Of a stretch of DNA of 64,000 nt, positions 9,085 to 16,428 are shown piece after piece. Origin of the DNA: JBBILO01 sp037444855 (lineage in GTDB: Bacteria; Patescibacteriota; Microgenomatia; UBA1406; GWC2-37-13); NCBI GenBank assembly GCA_037444855.1, contig JBBILO010000004.1, forward strand, positions 1-64,000. The letters run 5' to 3'. Under the pieces are notes generated by a model that saw only the letters and a list, made by a program, of their open reading frames with translations, was not told the DNA's origin and made no database searches. Each line of letters starts with the position of its first letter. Within the stretch, counting starts at the first letter, position 1. The translations under genes and the position numbers were made by a program.

Positions 9085-9624
9085 TTAACTGTTAACTTTA
9101 TTTGACTGGCCTCTTATAATGGATAGAAATTTCTTATGAGTAAAAGTTAAAGTATTGATTAACCGAAGCACCGGTGATTTGAATTGAGAAATTAATCGGG
9201 CATACAAAACTGTTTTTGACGGTAATTGAGCGATTTTTTGACAGTTTACTTGATCATAAATTACTTCATCAAAAATTCCAAAAGAAAAGGTTATTGGAGC
9301 GCTTTCTTTGATTAATTGATTAATTTTTTGCAATCCTTCAGCCCAATTTTTTTGGAAGAAAATTACCGCATTTTGATTTTTTATCGGAAAAAATTTTTTT
9401 TGTACTTGGTTGACTATTTCTTTCGACGGGTAAAACTTATTGAAAGCTTTTTCATAAAGGGAATTTTTGATAACGAGGATTTTTGCGAATTCCGATAAGG
9501 TTTTTCTGATAGTTTCTAATTGTTGATGAGTCGTTCTTTTTAGGTTAATGACTAAAAAATTACGATAAGAGTTTAGATAATTGGCAATTTTTTCTACTTT
9601 TTTTTGTTTTTTTATGCTGGTCAT
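9085..9624 (-). CDS. rplJ: Ribosomal protein uL10
   Basis: Base of the ribosomal stalk; it binds 23S rRNA and bL12 dimers. The N-terminus KKVEKIANYLNSYRNFLVIN and the RRTTHQQLETIRKTLSE-like RNA-binding helix are typical, followed by a conserved VIKNSL strand. The C-terminal helix that carries bL12 is present. The length of 179 residues is normal. The ATG is preceded by AAGGGGAT, a fair Shine-Dalgarno sequence. A strong promoter and structured leader precede it, the position where L10 or L10-L12 autoregulation occurs in other bacteria. Confidence 0.93.
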   Translation of the reverse strand: MTSIKKQKKVEKIANYLNSYRNFLVINLKRTTHQQLETIRKTLSEFAKILVIKNSLYEKAFNKFYPSKEIVNQVQKKFFPIKNQNAVIFFQKNWAEGLQKINQLIKESAPITFSFGIFDEVIYDQVNCQKIAQLPSKTVLYARLISQFKSPVLRLINTLTFTHKKFLSIIRGQSNKVNS

Positions 9625-9716
9625 AAAGTCATCCCCTTTTCTCTTCCATATTGGAAAGAGAAATTCCCTTGGGAAATTTAATCCCGATTATTTTGGGAAC
9701 CCAAGATCTTAGGAAA
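9625..9716 (-). promoter_or_regulatory. Structured 5' leader of rplJ-rplL (L10-leader candidate)
   Basis: About 90 nt between the predicted start of transcription and the rplJ ATG. In transcript order there is a GGGTTCCC...CGGGATT segment, the inverted repeat AAATTTCCC/GGGAATTT, and CTCTTTCC/GGAAGAG with a 5-nt loop just before the ribosome binding site. Other leaders in this window are absent or tiny, so a long structured one is notable. The position matches known L10 autoregulatory leaders; actual kinship with that RNA family is an inference. Confidence 0.55.
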
Positions 9717-9721
9717 ATTAT

Positions 9722-9750
9722 ATTATAACAAATAATTAAATTTCTAACAA
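9722..9750 (-). promoter_or_regulatory. Promoter of rplJ-rplL(-gyrB)
   Basis: Minus strand TTGTTA (-35, 9750-9745), 17-bp spacer, TATAAT (-10, 9727-9722) with an extended TGT in front. It overlaps the end of rpmE. Confidence 0.75.
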
Positions 9751-10029
9751 GAGTTCTTTTAGTGACTTTGTTTTAAATTCTTTATTTTTTGCTGTTTTTT
9801 TTGGTTTCAGATTTTTTTGATATTCTTCAGCTAATTTTCTTTTTTTTTCAAATTCGTTGATTTTTCCTTTAGTATCAATAAAATGCTGTTTCCCGGTGTA
9901 GTATGGATGGCATTGATGACACACTTCGATCAAAATGTTTTGCTTTGTACTGCCAACAGTAAATCTATTACCACAAGTGCAACTAACAACAGCCTCATTA
10001 AAATATTGGGGATGTATACTCTTTTTCAT
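9736..10029 (-). CDS. rpmE: Ribosomal protein bL31 (zinc-ribbon type, with C-terminal extension)
   Basis: Component of the large subunit bridging to the small-subunit head. It starts MKKSIHPQYF and carries SCTCGNRFTVGST and VCHQCHPYYTGKQ, giving the cysteine set of the zinc-binding (C+) form; FIDTKGKINEFEKK is family-typical. At 97 residues it is about 25 longer than usual, with a Lys-rich tail (EEYQKNLKPKKTAKNKEFK). It lies 15 bp after prfA and probably ends the hisS-prfA-rpmE transcript. The rplJ promoter overlaps its last codons. Confidence 0.95.
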   Translation of the reverse strand: MKKSIHPQYFNEAVVSCTCGNRFTVGSTKQNILIEVCHQCHPYYTGKQHFIDTKGKINEFEKKRKLAEEYQKNLKPKKTAKNKEFKTKSLKELLLEI

Positions 10030-10044
10030 AGAAATAGTATTTTA

Positions 10045-10752
10045 TCATAAATTTTTATTACTTATCAAGCTAAATATTTTATCCCATTTACCATTATTAA
10101 TAATTTCTTCGAGATTATAAAAACTTTTGTTAATTCGATGGTCAGTCAAACGATTTTGTGGAAAATTGTATGTCCGAATTTTCTCCGCCCGTTCACCGTT
10201 ACCGACGTTTTTCACTAAAGATTGGAGGACGCCTTTTCTCTTTTCTTCTTCCAATTGATAAAGTTTTGCCGCTAAAAGGGAAAGGGCGATTTTTCTGTTC
10301 GCCTCCTGGTAACGTTCTCTTGAGGAGGAAGCGGTAACCCCGGTTGGCTTATGGATTACCCGGACACCGCTTTCTAGTTTATTAACATTTTGACCTCCAT
10401 GTCCGCCTGAACGGAAAAAATTCCATTCAAGATCTGAAGGATTAATTTTGATTTGCGAAGATTCAATTTTTGGTAAAACGACAATAATAGCCGTTGAGGT
10501 ATGAATTCTTCCTTTTCTTTCAGTTTGAGGAATTCGCTGGACTCGATGAACTCCCGATTCGTTTTTAAAGAGGTAATAAGCGTTATCACCACTCATTTTA
10601 ACAATATTGTCATCGAGATAAACAAATTTGAAGTTTCTTTTTTGAGCGAAACGGATATATGATAAAAGTAATTCTTTCATCCAAATTTTTGCTTCATCGC
10701 CACCAACTCCAGGAATAGCTTCAATAATGGCTATATGAGGATTAATAGTCAT
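10045..10752 (-). CDS. prfA: Peptide chain release factor 1, lacking domain 1
   Basis: Class I release factor that ends translation at UAA/UAG. The codon-recognition segment reads HRVQRIPQTERKGRIHTS, whose PxT tripeptide (P-Q-T) marks RF1 rather than RF2 (SPF). The catalytic loop is SGGHGGQNVNK. The ORF begins MTINPHIAIIEAIPGVGGDE, which aligns to about residue 105 onward of ordinary RF1, so the N-terminal coiled-coil domain 1 is missing (235 against about 355 residues). The region upstream is occupied by hisS in another frame (11-bp overlap), so the missing part is not hidden by a frameshift nearby. No Shine-Dalgarno; probably coupled to hisS. Confidence 0.93.
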   Translation of the reverse strand: MTINPHIAIIEAIPGVGGDEAKIWMKELLLSYIRFAQKRNFKFVYLDDNIVKMSGDNAYYLFKNESGVHRVQRIPQTERKGRIHTSTAIIVVLPKIESSQIKINPSDLEWNFFRSGGHGGQNVNKLESGVRVIHKPTGVTASSSRERYQEANRKIALSLLAAKLYQLEEEKRKGVLQSLVKNVGNGERAEKIRTYNFPQNRLTDHRINKSFYNLEEIINNGKWDKIFSLISNKNL

Positions 10753-11971
10753 AAGTGAATAGTAAATTTTTAATTGTTTGAGCGAGATTTGATAAAGGGA
10801 TAATTGTCTGTTCTTTTTTTTTCATTTTTTTTAGGATCACTGATTGTTTTTTTAATTCTTCTGGCGTAACAATCACGACCAATTTAATGCCTTTTTTATC
10901 AGCATATTTAAGTTGTTTTTCTAATTTTCTTTCTTCGTTGAGATTAATCTCGGTATTAATTTCTGATTTTCTTAGTTCATCGGCAATTTTTAAGGCATCC
11001 TTCATGTTCTCCTTAAAATAGGCAACATAAACTGATGAAAGCGTATTTTCTTCAGGAAGAAGATGATCATCTTTAATGATATCAATAATTCGGTCAAATC
11101 CAAAAGCAAAACCAACTGCTGGAATATTGATACTGGTAAACTGACCAATTAGATTATCATAACGTCCGCCGCCACCCAGAGATCCTCCTTGATAATTTTC
11201 ATCAACTAACTCAAAAATAATCCCTGTATAGTAATCTAAACCGCGAGCAAGGGTTGGCGAAAAGGCAAAATCAACTCCTTCTTTTAGATCAAGATTGGTC
11301 AAGAGATTAAATAACTCTTTTATTTTCTTTGTTGGTTTGATTTTTTTTATTTGAATTAGGATTTTTTTTGCATCTTTTAATCCTTTTTCTTTTAATTCCT
11401 CGACTACTTTCTTTTCTCCGATTTTTTCTAATTTATCAATTGAGGTAATGACTTTTGGTGAAAAATCTTTAAACACTTCTCGATCATTGATTAACATTCT
11501 TGCTTTAGAAAAACCGAGTTTTTTAATTGTTTTTAAAACCAAGTGAATAATTTCAACTTCTGCTAAAAGACTATTTTCCCCAACAATATCAATATCGCAT
11601 TGAACAAACTCTCGATAGCGACCTTTCTGAGTATTCTCAGCTCGCCAAACCGGCTGAATTTGATATCTTTTGAATGGTTTAATAATATTTCTGTATTGAG
11701 CGATAATACGGGCTAAAGGTACGGTTTGATCATATCTTAAACCAATATTTCTTCCGCCTCGATCCTGAAAAAGATAGATTAACCTATCAACCTCTTCTCC
11801 ATATTTGTTTAACAAAATATCAGCATACTCTAACGTTGGTGTTTCTAAAGGATCAAATCCATAGATCTCAAAACTCTTTTTAAAAGAATTAATCACCTTT
11901 TGTCTTAAAATTGCTTCGTTAGGTAAAAAATCACGGAAACCTTTGAGAGTTCTTGGTTGGATTTTTAACAT
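10742..11971 (-). CDS. hisS: Histidyl-tRNA synthetase
   Basis: Class II synthetase charging tRNA-His. Motif 1 region PRTLKGFRDFLPNEA is at the N-terminus. TPTLEYADILLNKYGEE, motif 2 (YQIQPVWRAENTQKGRYREF) and the HisRS signatures ARGLDYYTGIIFE and GGGRYDNLIG follow; the C-terminal domain binds the anticodon. The frame is open 27 codons further upstream, but homology begins at ATG 11971, and a TATAAT box lies exactly 6 nt before that ATG, which would make the longer frame untranscribed. The product is 409 residues. It overlaps prfA by 11 bp. Confidence 0.96.
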   Translation of the reverse strand: MLKIQPRTLKGFRDFLPNEAILRQKVINSFKKSFEIYGFDPLETPTLEYADILLNKYGEEVDRLIYLFQDRGGRNIGLRYDQTVPLARIIAQYRNIIKPFKRYQIQPVWRAENTQKGRYREFVQCDIDIVGENSLLAEVEIIHLVLKTIKKLGFSKARMLINDREVFKDFSPKVITSIDKLEKIGEKKVVEELKEKGLKDAKKILIQIKKIKPTKKIKELFNLLTNLDLKEGVDFAFSPTLARGLDYYTGIIFELVDENYQGGSLGGGGRYDNLIGQFTSINIPAVGFAFGFDRIIDIIKDDHLLPEENTLSSVYVAYFKENMKDALKIADELRKSEINTEINLNEERKLEKQLKYADKKGIKLVVIVTPEELKKQSVILKKMKKKEQTIIPLSNLAQTIKNLLFTYDY

Positions 11972-11977
11972 GAGAAA

Positions 11978-11986
11978 ATTATAGCA
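11978..11986 (-). promoter_or_regulatory. Leaderless extended -10 promoter of hisS
   Basis: Minus strand TGCTATAAT, with the TATAAT ending exactly 6 nt before the hisS ATG, so +1 would be the A of ATG. No convincing -35 box. Confidence 0.65.
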
Positions 11987-12081
11987 AAAGAGTGGAAAGA
12001 AATGTGGTAGAAACACGGCAGAAATACAGTAGAAATGTGTCATTAAAGTCAAAGTGCAAAAGGTAAAATTAGTATAAAAAG

Positions 12082-12105
12082 GTGTAAAAGTGTAAAAGTG
12101 TAAAG
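12082..12105. repeat. Three 8-bp tandem units (GTGTAAAA)
   Basis: GTGTAAAA, GTGTAAAA, GTGTAAAG in direct succession within the 242-bp hisS-htrA spacer. Confidence 0.7.
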
Positions 12106-12128
12106 GTTAATTAGTTAACAAGTTGCTG

Positions 12129-12150
12129 GTTAGCTAGTTTGCTGGTTAAT
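12129..12150. repeat. Copy 1 of a 22-bp dispersed intergenic repeat
   Basis: Matches 20 of 22 bases with 46699-46720 (core TTGCTGGTTAAT). Both copies lie in spacers and run into AATTAAAA-rich sequence. Confidence 0.65.
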
Positions 12151-12165
12151 AAAAAATTTAAAATT

Positions 12166-12190
12166 AAAAACTGTCCTTCGATTCGGAGGA
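12166..12190 (-). terminator. Weak intrinsic terminator candidate after htrA
   Basis: Inverted repeat TCCTTCG/CGGAGGA (one G-T pair on the plus strand) with a 3-nt loop. On the minus strand it is followed by CAG and a T5 run. It lies 24 bp after the htrA stop, so it could end the mreB-to-htrA transcript. Confidence 0.4.
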
Positions 12191-12213
12191 TTTAAAATTT
12201 ATTTTTATATTAG

Positions 12214-13377
12214 TTATTGATTAGACGATCCAATAGTTAATTGTTTTGTCAGGGTTTTTCCATCTCTCCAAATTTTTATGCTAACCACTTGGCCGACTTT
12301 TTTATTCAAAATGATTTTAGCTAATCCATTTTCATCATCGCCCTTAATTTTTTGGTCATCAAATTCAATAATGATATCTTCTGGTTGTAAATCAGCTTTT
12401 TCAGCCGGTGAGTTATTAATCACCTCGACGATATATGCACCTTCAACAACATCATTTAAAATCGCAGTTTGTTTATCAATCATTTTATAACGAACCCCGA
12501 TAAATGGTCGTTCAAAGACCCCCCCTCTTTCATTAAATGATTTAATTAAGTCCTTAACGACATTAATCGGAATGGCAAAACCAATGTTTTGGCCTTGTTG
12601 GGCAATAGCGGTATTAACACCAATGACTTCGCCTCTTAAATTAATTAATGGCCCTCCAGAATTGCCAGGATTAATTGCCGCATCGGTTTGAATGACATTA
12701 TCCAATTTTTCAACATAGCCTTCAAATGGTGAACCGGCGGTTATTCCCCGACCAAGTCCTGAAATAATTCCCATCGTTACCGTATTGGTAAATTCTCCTA
12801 AGGGAGTGCCAATAGCAATTACCAATTGGCCAAGTTTTAAGTTGTTAGAATTACCCATTTTTATTGCAGTTAATTTTTGATTGGGATTAATTTTTATAAT
12901 CGCCAGATCATTAAGCGGATCGCGGTAGATTTTAACGACATCATATTTTTTCTTGTTATTGGTCAATATTTGATACTCCGCTTCGGTATCTGAGACAACA
13001 TGTTTATTGGTGATAATTAGACCATCTTCTGAAATAATAAAACCGCTGCCAATATTTTGTTCAACTTCCTTTTGTTGTCCAGGAATCCTTTTAAACGGAG
13101 AAAAAAGATCAAATGGGTCAATTGCGTAATAGTCATTCGAAGAAATAACTTTTTTTATTCCGACAGTCACAACAGAAGGTAAAGAGTCTTCTATCGCTTT
13201 AATAATGGCTGACTCTTCATAAACTACAGTTTGTTTCTCATTAGCTTTCTCTATTTGCAAATTAGTATTTTTCTTAAAAATGTTATTTAGTGGCAGGATA
13301 AATGGTAAATTGTTATTTTTATATAGATAAGCTCCAATAATCAGGAAAACTGAAAATAAAATTAATATTTTTTTCAT
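12214..13377 (-). CDS. HtrA/DegP-family serine protease (S1C) with one PDZ domain
   Basis: Membrane-anchored quality-control protease outside the cytoplasmic membrane. It has an N-terminal membrane anchor (ILILFSVFLIIGAYLY, about residues 4-19) and a trypsin-like domain with the catalytic triad His in ITNKHVVS, Asp in NDLAIIKI and Ser in GNSGGPL. One PDZ domain lies at about 290-380 (PAEKADLQPEDIIIEFD). The length of 387 residues is usual for DegS/HtrA-type enzymes. It is the last gene of a minus-strand run that starts near mreB, 5 bp after the S41 protease. Confidence 0.94.
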   Translation of the reverse strand: MKKILILFSVFLIIGAYLYKNNNLPFILPLNNIFKKNTNLQIEKANEKQTVVYEESAIIKAIEDSLPSVVTVGIKKVISSNDYYAIDPFDLFSPFKRIPGQQKEVEQNIGSGFIISEDGLIITNKHVVSDTEAEYQILTNNKKKYDVVKIYRDPLNDLAIIKINPNQKLTAIKMGNSNNLKLGQLVIAIGTPLGEFTNTVTMGIISGLGRGITAGSPFEGYVEKLDNVIQTDAAINPGNSGGPLINLRGEVIGVNTAIAQQGQNIGFAIPINVVKDLIKSFNERGGVFERPFIGVRYKMIDKQTAILNDVVEGAYIVEVINNSPAEKADLQPEDIIIEFDDQKIKGDDENGLAKIILNKKVGQVVSIKIWRDGKTLTKQLTIGSSNQ

Positions 13378-13382
13378 ATGAT

Positions 13383-14627
13383 TTATTTTAATAAAATTTC
13401 TAGCGCTTTATCAAGTTGTCTATCATCTTGACGGGTAAGCGTGTTACCTTCCTTTATCTGATTGTCAATTTTAATTGTTGGTTCAATCCCCTTTTCGTTA
13501 ATCCAATCGCCGTTTGGCAGGATCCATTTGGCGACGGTGACATGAAGACCAGCTCCTTGGGCAAGATCAATGGCTTCTTGAACTGAGCCTTTACCAAAAG
13601 ATTTTTGACCAACTAAAACCCCCTTTTTATTATCTCTTAAGGCGCCGGCAAAAATTTCTGACGCTGAGGCTGAACCTTGATTAATCAAGACAACTAATGG
13701 AAAATTTTGCAATCGGCCATTTTTTTGAGAATAATAAGTTTTATTTTTATAAGTCGTTGACTCTTGCTTGACAATCGTTTGACCAAAGGATAAAAATTCT
13801 GAGGCTAAGTAGATTGCTCCTTCCAGATAACCGCCTGGATTATCTCGGACATCAACAATAATCCCTTTTATTGTCTCTTTTTTATTTCTTGCGAGAATCT
13901 GATCAACCGCTTTATCCCATTCGTCATAAGTTTTATCTCCAAATTGATTAACTTTAATGTAGGCAATATTATTTTTTTCGAATGAAAGTTCAATTGAAGG
14001 AACGTTAATTTCATCCCTAATAATTTCAACATCTTTTCGTCGATTATTTCTTTCAATCGTTAGTTTTACCTTTGTGCCTTTTGGACCACGAATTTTATTC
14101 ACGGCTTCGGTTAGAGTTATATCAGCAGTTGATTCATCGTTGACTTTGTTGATAAAATCACCTGCTTTAAGACCAGCTTTCTCTGCTGGTGAATTTTTGA
14201 GAGGAGCGATGACAACGATACGATTGTTTTTCAGACCTAATTGAGCTCCAATACCTTCAAATTTTCCAGAAAGATCGTTTTTTGATTTTTTATTTTCATC
14301 TGGGGTAAGAAAAAAAGTATAAGGGTCATTAAGAGAAGCAACCATCCCTTTTATTGCGCCGAAGATCATTTTTTGATTATCGATTCTCTTTTTATCAATA
14401 TATTTTTTTTCCAGCTTATCCCAAACGTCCCAAAATAAAGAAATGTCGTGATTTTTTTTATCTGATGTCACCTCTTTATTAAAAAAAGTTTGAGAAGAAT
14501 CGATTAAATTTAATCGCTTGCTGAATTTTAATTGTTCTTGATACTGACCAAGTCGATAACCACTACCAAATAAGAAGATTAGCAACGAAAGAAAAAAAAA
14601 TATTTTGGTCAGATTTGTTTTAATCAT
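13383..14627 (-). CDS. C-terminal processing peptidase (S41, CtpA-like)
   Basis: Periplasmic/extracellular serine-lysine protease that trims or degrades envelope proteins. It has an N-terminal signal anchor (IFFFLSLLIFLFGSGYRLG). The PDZ domain follows (GIGAQLGLKNN ... PAEKAGLKAGDFINKVND, about 120-195), then the S41 catalytic domain with Ser in NQGSASASEIFAGALRD and Lys in QKSFGKGSVQ. Its 414 residues are typical. The start overlaps the upstream unknown gene by 8 bp; the downstream neighbour is HtrA. Two envelope proteases next to MreB suggest a surface-maintenance operon. Confidence 0.95.
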   Translation of the reverse strand: MIKTNLTKIFFFLSLLIFLFGSGYRLGQYQEQLKFSKRLNLIDSSQTFFNKEVTSDKKNHDISLFWDVWDKLEKKYIDKKRIDNQKMIFGAIKGMVASLNDPYTFFLTPDENKKSKNDLSGKFEGIGAQLGLKNNRIVVIAPLKNSPAEKAGLKAGDFINKVNDESTADITLTEAVNKIRGPKGTKVKLTIERNNRRKDVEIIRDEINVPSIELSFEKNNIAYIKVNQFGDKTYDEWDKAVDQILARNKKETIKGIIVDVRDNPGGYLEGAIYLASEFLSFGQTIVKQESTTYKNKTYYSQKNGRLQNFPLVVLINQGSASASEIFAGALRDNKKGVLVGQKSFGKGSVQEAIDLAQGAGLHVTVAKWILPNGDWINEKGIEPTIKIDNQIKEGNTLTRQDDRQLDKALEILLK

Positions 14628-15333
14628 AAAAAACTATTTTACTCTCATTTTTTAATATAATACAAGTAGTTTTTTTTTCCTTTTCAATTTCATCAAAATT
14701 ATCAAGATTTTTTATAATAAAAATTGGTGTTTCTGATTCTTCGGCTTTTTCATTGAGACTAATAAATCCTTTAACTCCTAGAGCTTCAGCTTTTATTTGT
14801 TCAATAGGAGTAAGTTTTTTAGTAAAAACTATTTTATCGTTAACATCGGAAGCCGTAAAATTTTGATTTTTCATGTAAAAGATTTTACCACCAAAATAAT
14901 CAAGAGCGGTCTTATTTTTAAGTGGATAGGCTTTGCCATTAATAATTTTTATTCTTAGCGTCTTTTCGTTGACGTTTTCAATTTCTCCTTTAAAAAAACT
15001 AAGGAATAAAGATTTTTTAATAACAGTTGATAAAGTGATTATTCCTGACTCGTGATTAATTTCTTTTACAAAGCCATCAAAGGGAGCGAGAATTTTTTTA
15101 TGACCGAATAAAGTTTTTTTTAAAGCGAGAATGTCATTTTTTTTTACCTGATCATTAATAAATTTTTTCAAGTAGTCAAAAATATTATTTGGTTTTATTT
15201 TTAGTTGACGAGCGGCGTCGATTTCAATGTTTTTTGTTTCTTCATATTCCCATAACGGTTGTCCGATTTTTACTTTATCTTTTTCTTTGACTAAAATTTT
15301 TACTCCTTTTATTAAAGGAACGTCAATAACCAT
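14620..15333 (-). CDS. Unknown protein with lipoyl/barrel-sandwich-like segments
   Basis: I do not recognise the family. The N-terminus (VKILVKEKDKVKIGQPLWEY) and a second segment near residue 80 (KKILAPFDGFVKEINHESG) both resemble the two halves of a biotinyl/lipoyl hammerhead, as in membrane-fusion proteins. The biotinylated Lys motif is absent. The C-terminal half has KAEALGVKGFISLNE and ends in a hydrophobic strand. No signal peptide or membrane segment is evident, so it is probably cytoplasmic. It sits between mreB and the S41 protease and overlaps the latter. 237 residues, with a possible promoter 7 nt before the ATG. Confidence 0.75.
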   Translation of the reverse strand: MVIDVPLIKGVKILVKEKDKVKIGQPLWEYEETKNIEIDAARQLKIKPNNIFDYLKKFINDQVKKNDILALKKTLFGHKKILAPFDGFVKEINHESGIITLSTVIKKSLFLSFFKGEIENVNEKTLRIKIINGKAYPLKNKTALDYFGGKIFYMKNQNFTASDVNDKIVFTKKLTPIEQIKAEALGVKGFISLNEKAEESETPIFIIKNLDNFDEIEKEKKTTCIILKNESKIVFYD

Positions 15334-15340
15334 AAAATAA

Positions 15341-15346
15341 ATTATA
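15341..15346 (-). promoter_or_regulatory. Leaderless -10 box before the 14620-15333 gene
   Basis: TATAAT on the minus strand, 7 nt before the ATG; no clear -35 box. Confidence 0.5.
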
Positions 15347-15360
15347 CAATTTCAAATTAA

Positions 15361-16428
15361 TTATTTTAATAACTTTTTTAAAACAATTGGATTTTGTGAA
15401 AGTTTTAATAAACCGGTGATCACGCAGTTTTCTGGTCTTTCAACAGCGACTACCTCAATTTTGAGCGTGTCAGCAAAAAATTTATCAATGCCTTTAATGT
15501 TTGCAATACCGCCAATTAAATAAATGCCATTTTTATAGATTTCATCTAAAGTTTCTGGAGGGGCAATTTCGATTACTTCTTTAATTGCATCGAGTATGGT
15601 ATTAAAAGATGGGATGAGAGCTTCTTTGATATCATAGCTTTTAATCTTGACCGATTTAGGCAAGCCATTTTCTAAAGATTTTCCACGAACAAGATAAGTT
15701 TTTTCCTCCTGAGTAAAATTAAGGAGAGTTTTTAATAAAAGCTCCAGGCTATTTTCACCGAGGATAATTCCATATTTAAGGTAAAGATAATTACTTATTT
15801 GTTGTAAAAAATATCCTCCGCCTACTTTTAAAATTCGATCAACGACCACGCCGCCGCCACTGATAACAGAGATTTCAGTCAGTCCAAATCCAATATCAAC
15901 AAGAATAAATGGTGAATGAACAAATAAATCATTTTTGATAAAGACCGAGGCGGCGATTGGGCTTTCTAATAAAAATATTTGACTAAAGCCAACTTTGTTT
16001 AATAATTCTTCCAAAGCTTTTCTCTCTATTTCTGTGGCATTACGGGTGATTGAAGCAATAATTTTCATCGGTGGTCGAAAAAAAAACTTTTTTTTAAGAT
16101 AAGATGAAAGATATTTATTGATAATTTCATTTAAAAAAAATACCGAAGCATCGAAGTCACTGATAACTCCAAAAACGATAGGTTTAATCACCTTAATAAA
16201 TTCTGGTGTTTTTCCAATGATTGATTTTGCTTCTTCGCCAAAAGAGAGATAATTCTTGGTTTTGAGATTGTAGCTTAAACAGGATGGTTCTCGGACGACG
16301 ATACCTTTATTTTTTATTCCCAATCTCGTTATTGACGAGCCAAGGTCAAGACAAAACGTGAGTTCGTCAAAATATTCAATTGTTTTTTGGCTGATATTTT
16401 TTATAAAATTAGTAATCATGAATGTCAT
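15361..16428 (-). CDS. mreB: Rod-shape determining actin homologue MreB
   Basis: Filament-forming actin-like ATPase that guides cell-wall synthesis. Phosphate-1 loop FCLDLGSSITRLGIKNKG is followed by NYLSFGEEAKSIIGKTPE and GVISDFDAS (all MreB-typical). Later come IASITRNATEIERKALEEL, phosphate-2 loop LVDIGFGLTEISVISGG, RGKSLENGLPKSV and the adenosine loop LIGGIANIKGIDKF. It is divergent (LDLGSS for IDLGTA, GFG for GGG), so specialised function is possible. The start is ATG at 16428 or 16419; a TTG at 16434 is less likely. Its 5' end overlaps the divergent ligase gene. Confidence 0.9.
   Translation of the reverse strand: MTFMITNFIKNISQKTIEYFDELTFCLDLGSSITRLGIKNKGIVVREPSCLSYNLKTKNYLSFGEEAKSIIGKTPEFIKVIKPIVFGVISDFDASVFFLNEIINKYLSSYLKKKFFFRPPMKIIASITRNATEIERKALEELLNKVGFSQIFLLESPIAASVFIKNDLFVHSPFILVDIGFGLTEISVISGGGVVVDRILKVGGGYFLQQISNYLYLKYGIILGENSLELLLKTLLNFTQEEKTYLVRGKSLENGLPKSVKIKSYDIKEALIPSFNTILDAIKEVIEIAPPETLDEIYKNGIYLIGGIANIKGIDKFFADTLKIEVVAVERPENCVITGLLKLSQNPIVLKKLLK

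Noticed and set aside
10045..12052. Missing RF1 domain 1 hidden by a frameshift upstream, or hisS with a 27-residue N-terminal extension
   Set aside because: The upstream region codes for the conserved end of HisRS. The hisS extension consists of promoter sequence (FCYNFL from TTTTGCTATAATTTTCTC) and has no homology.
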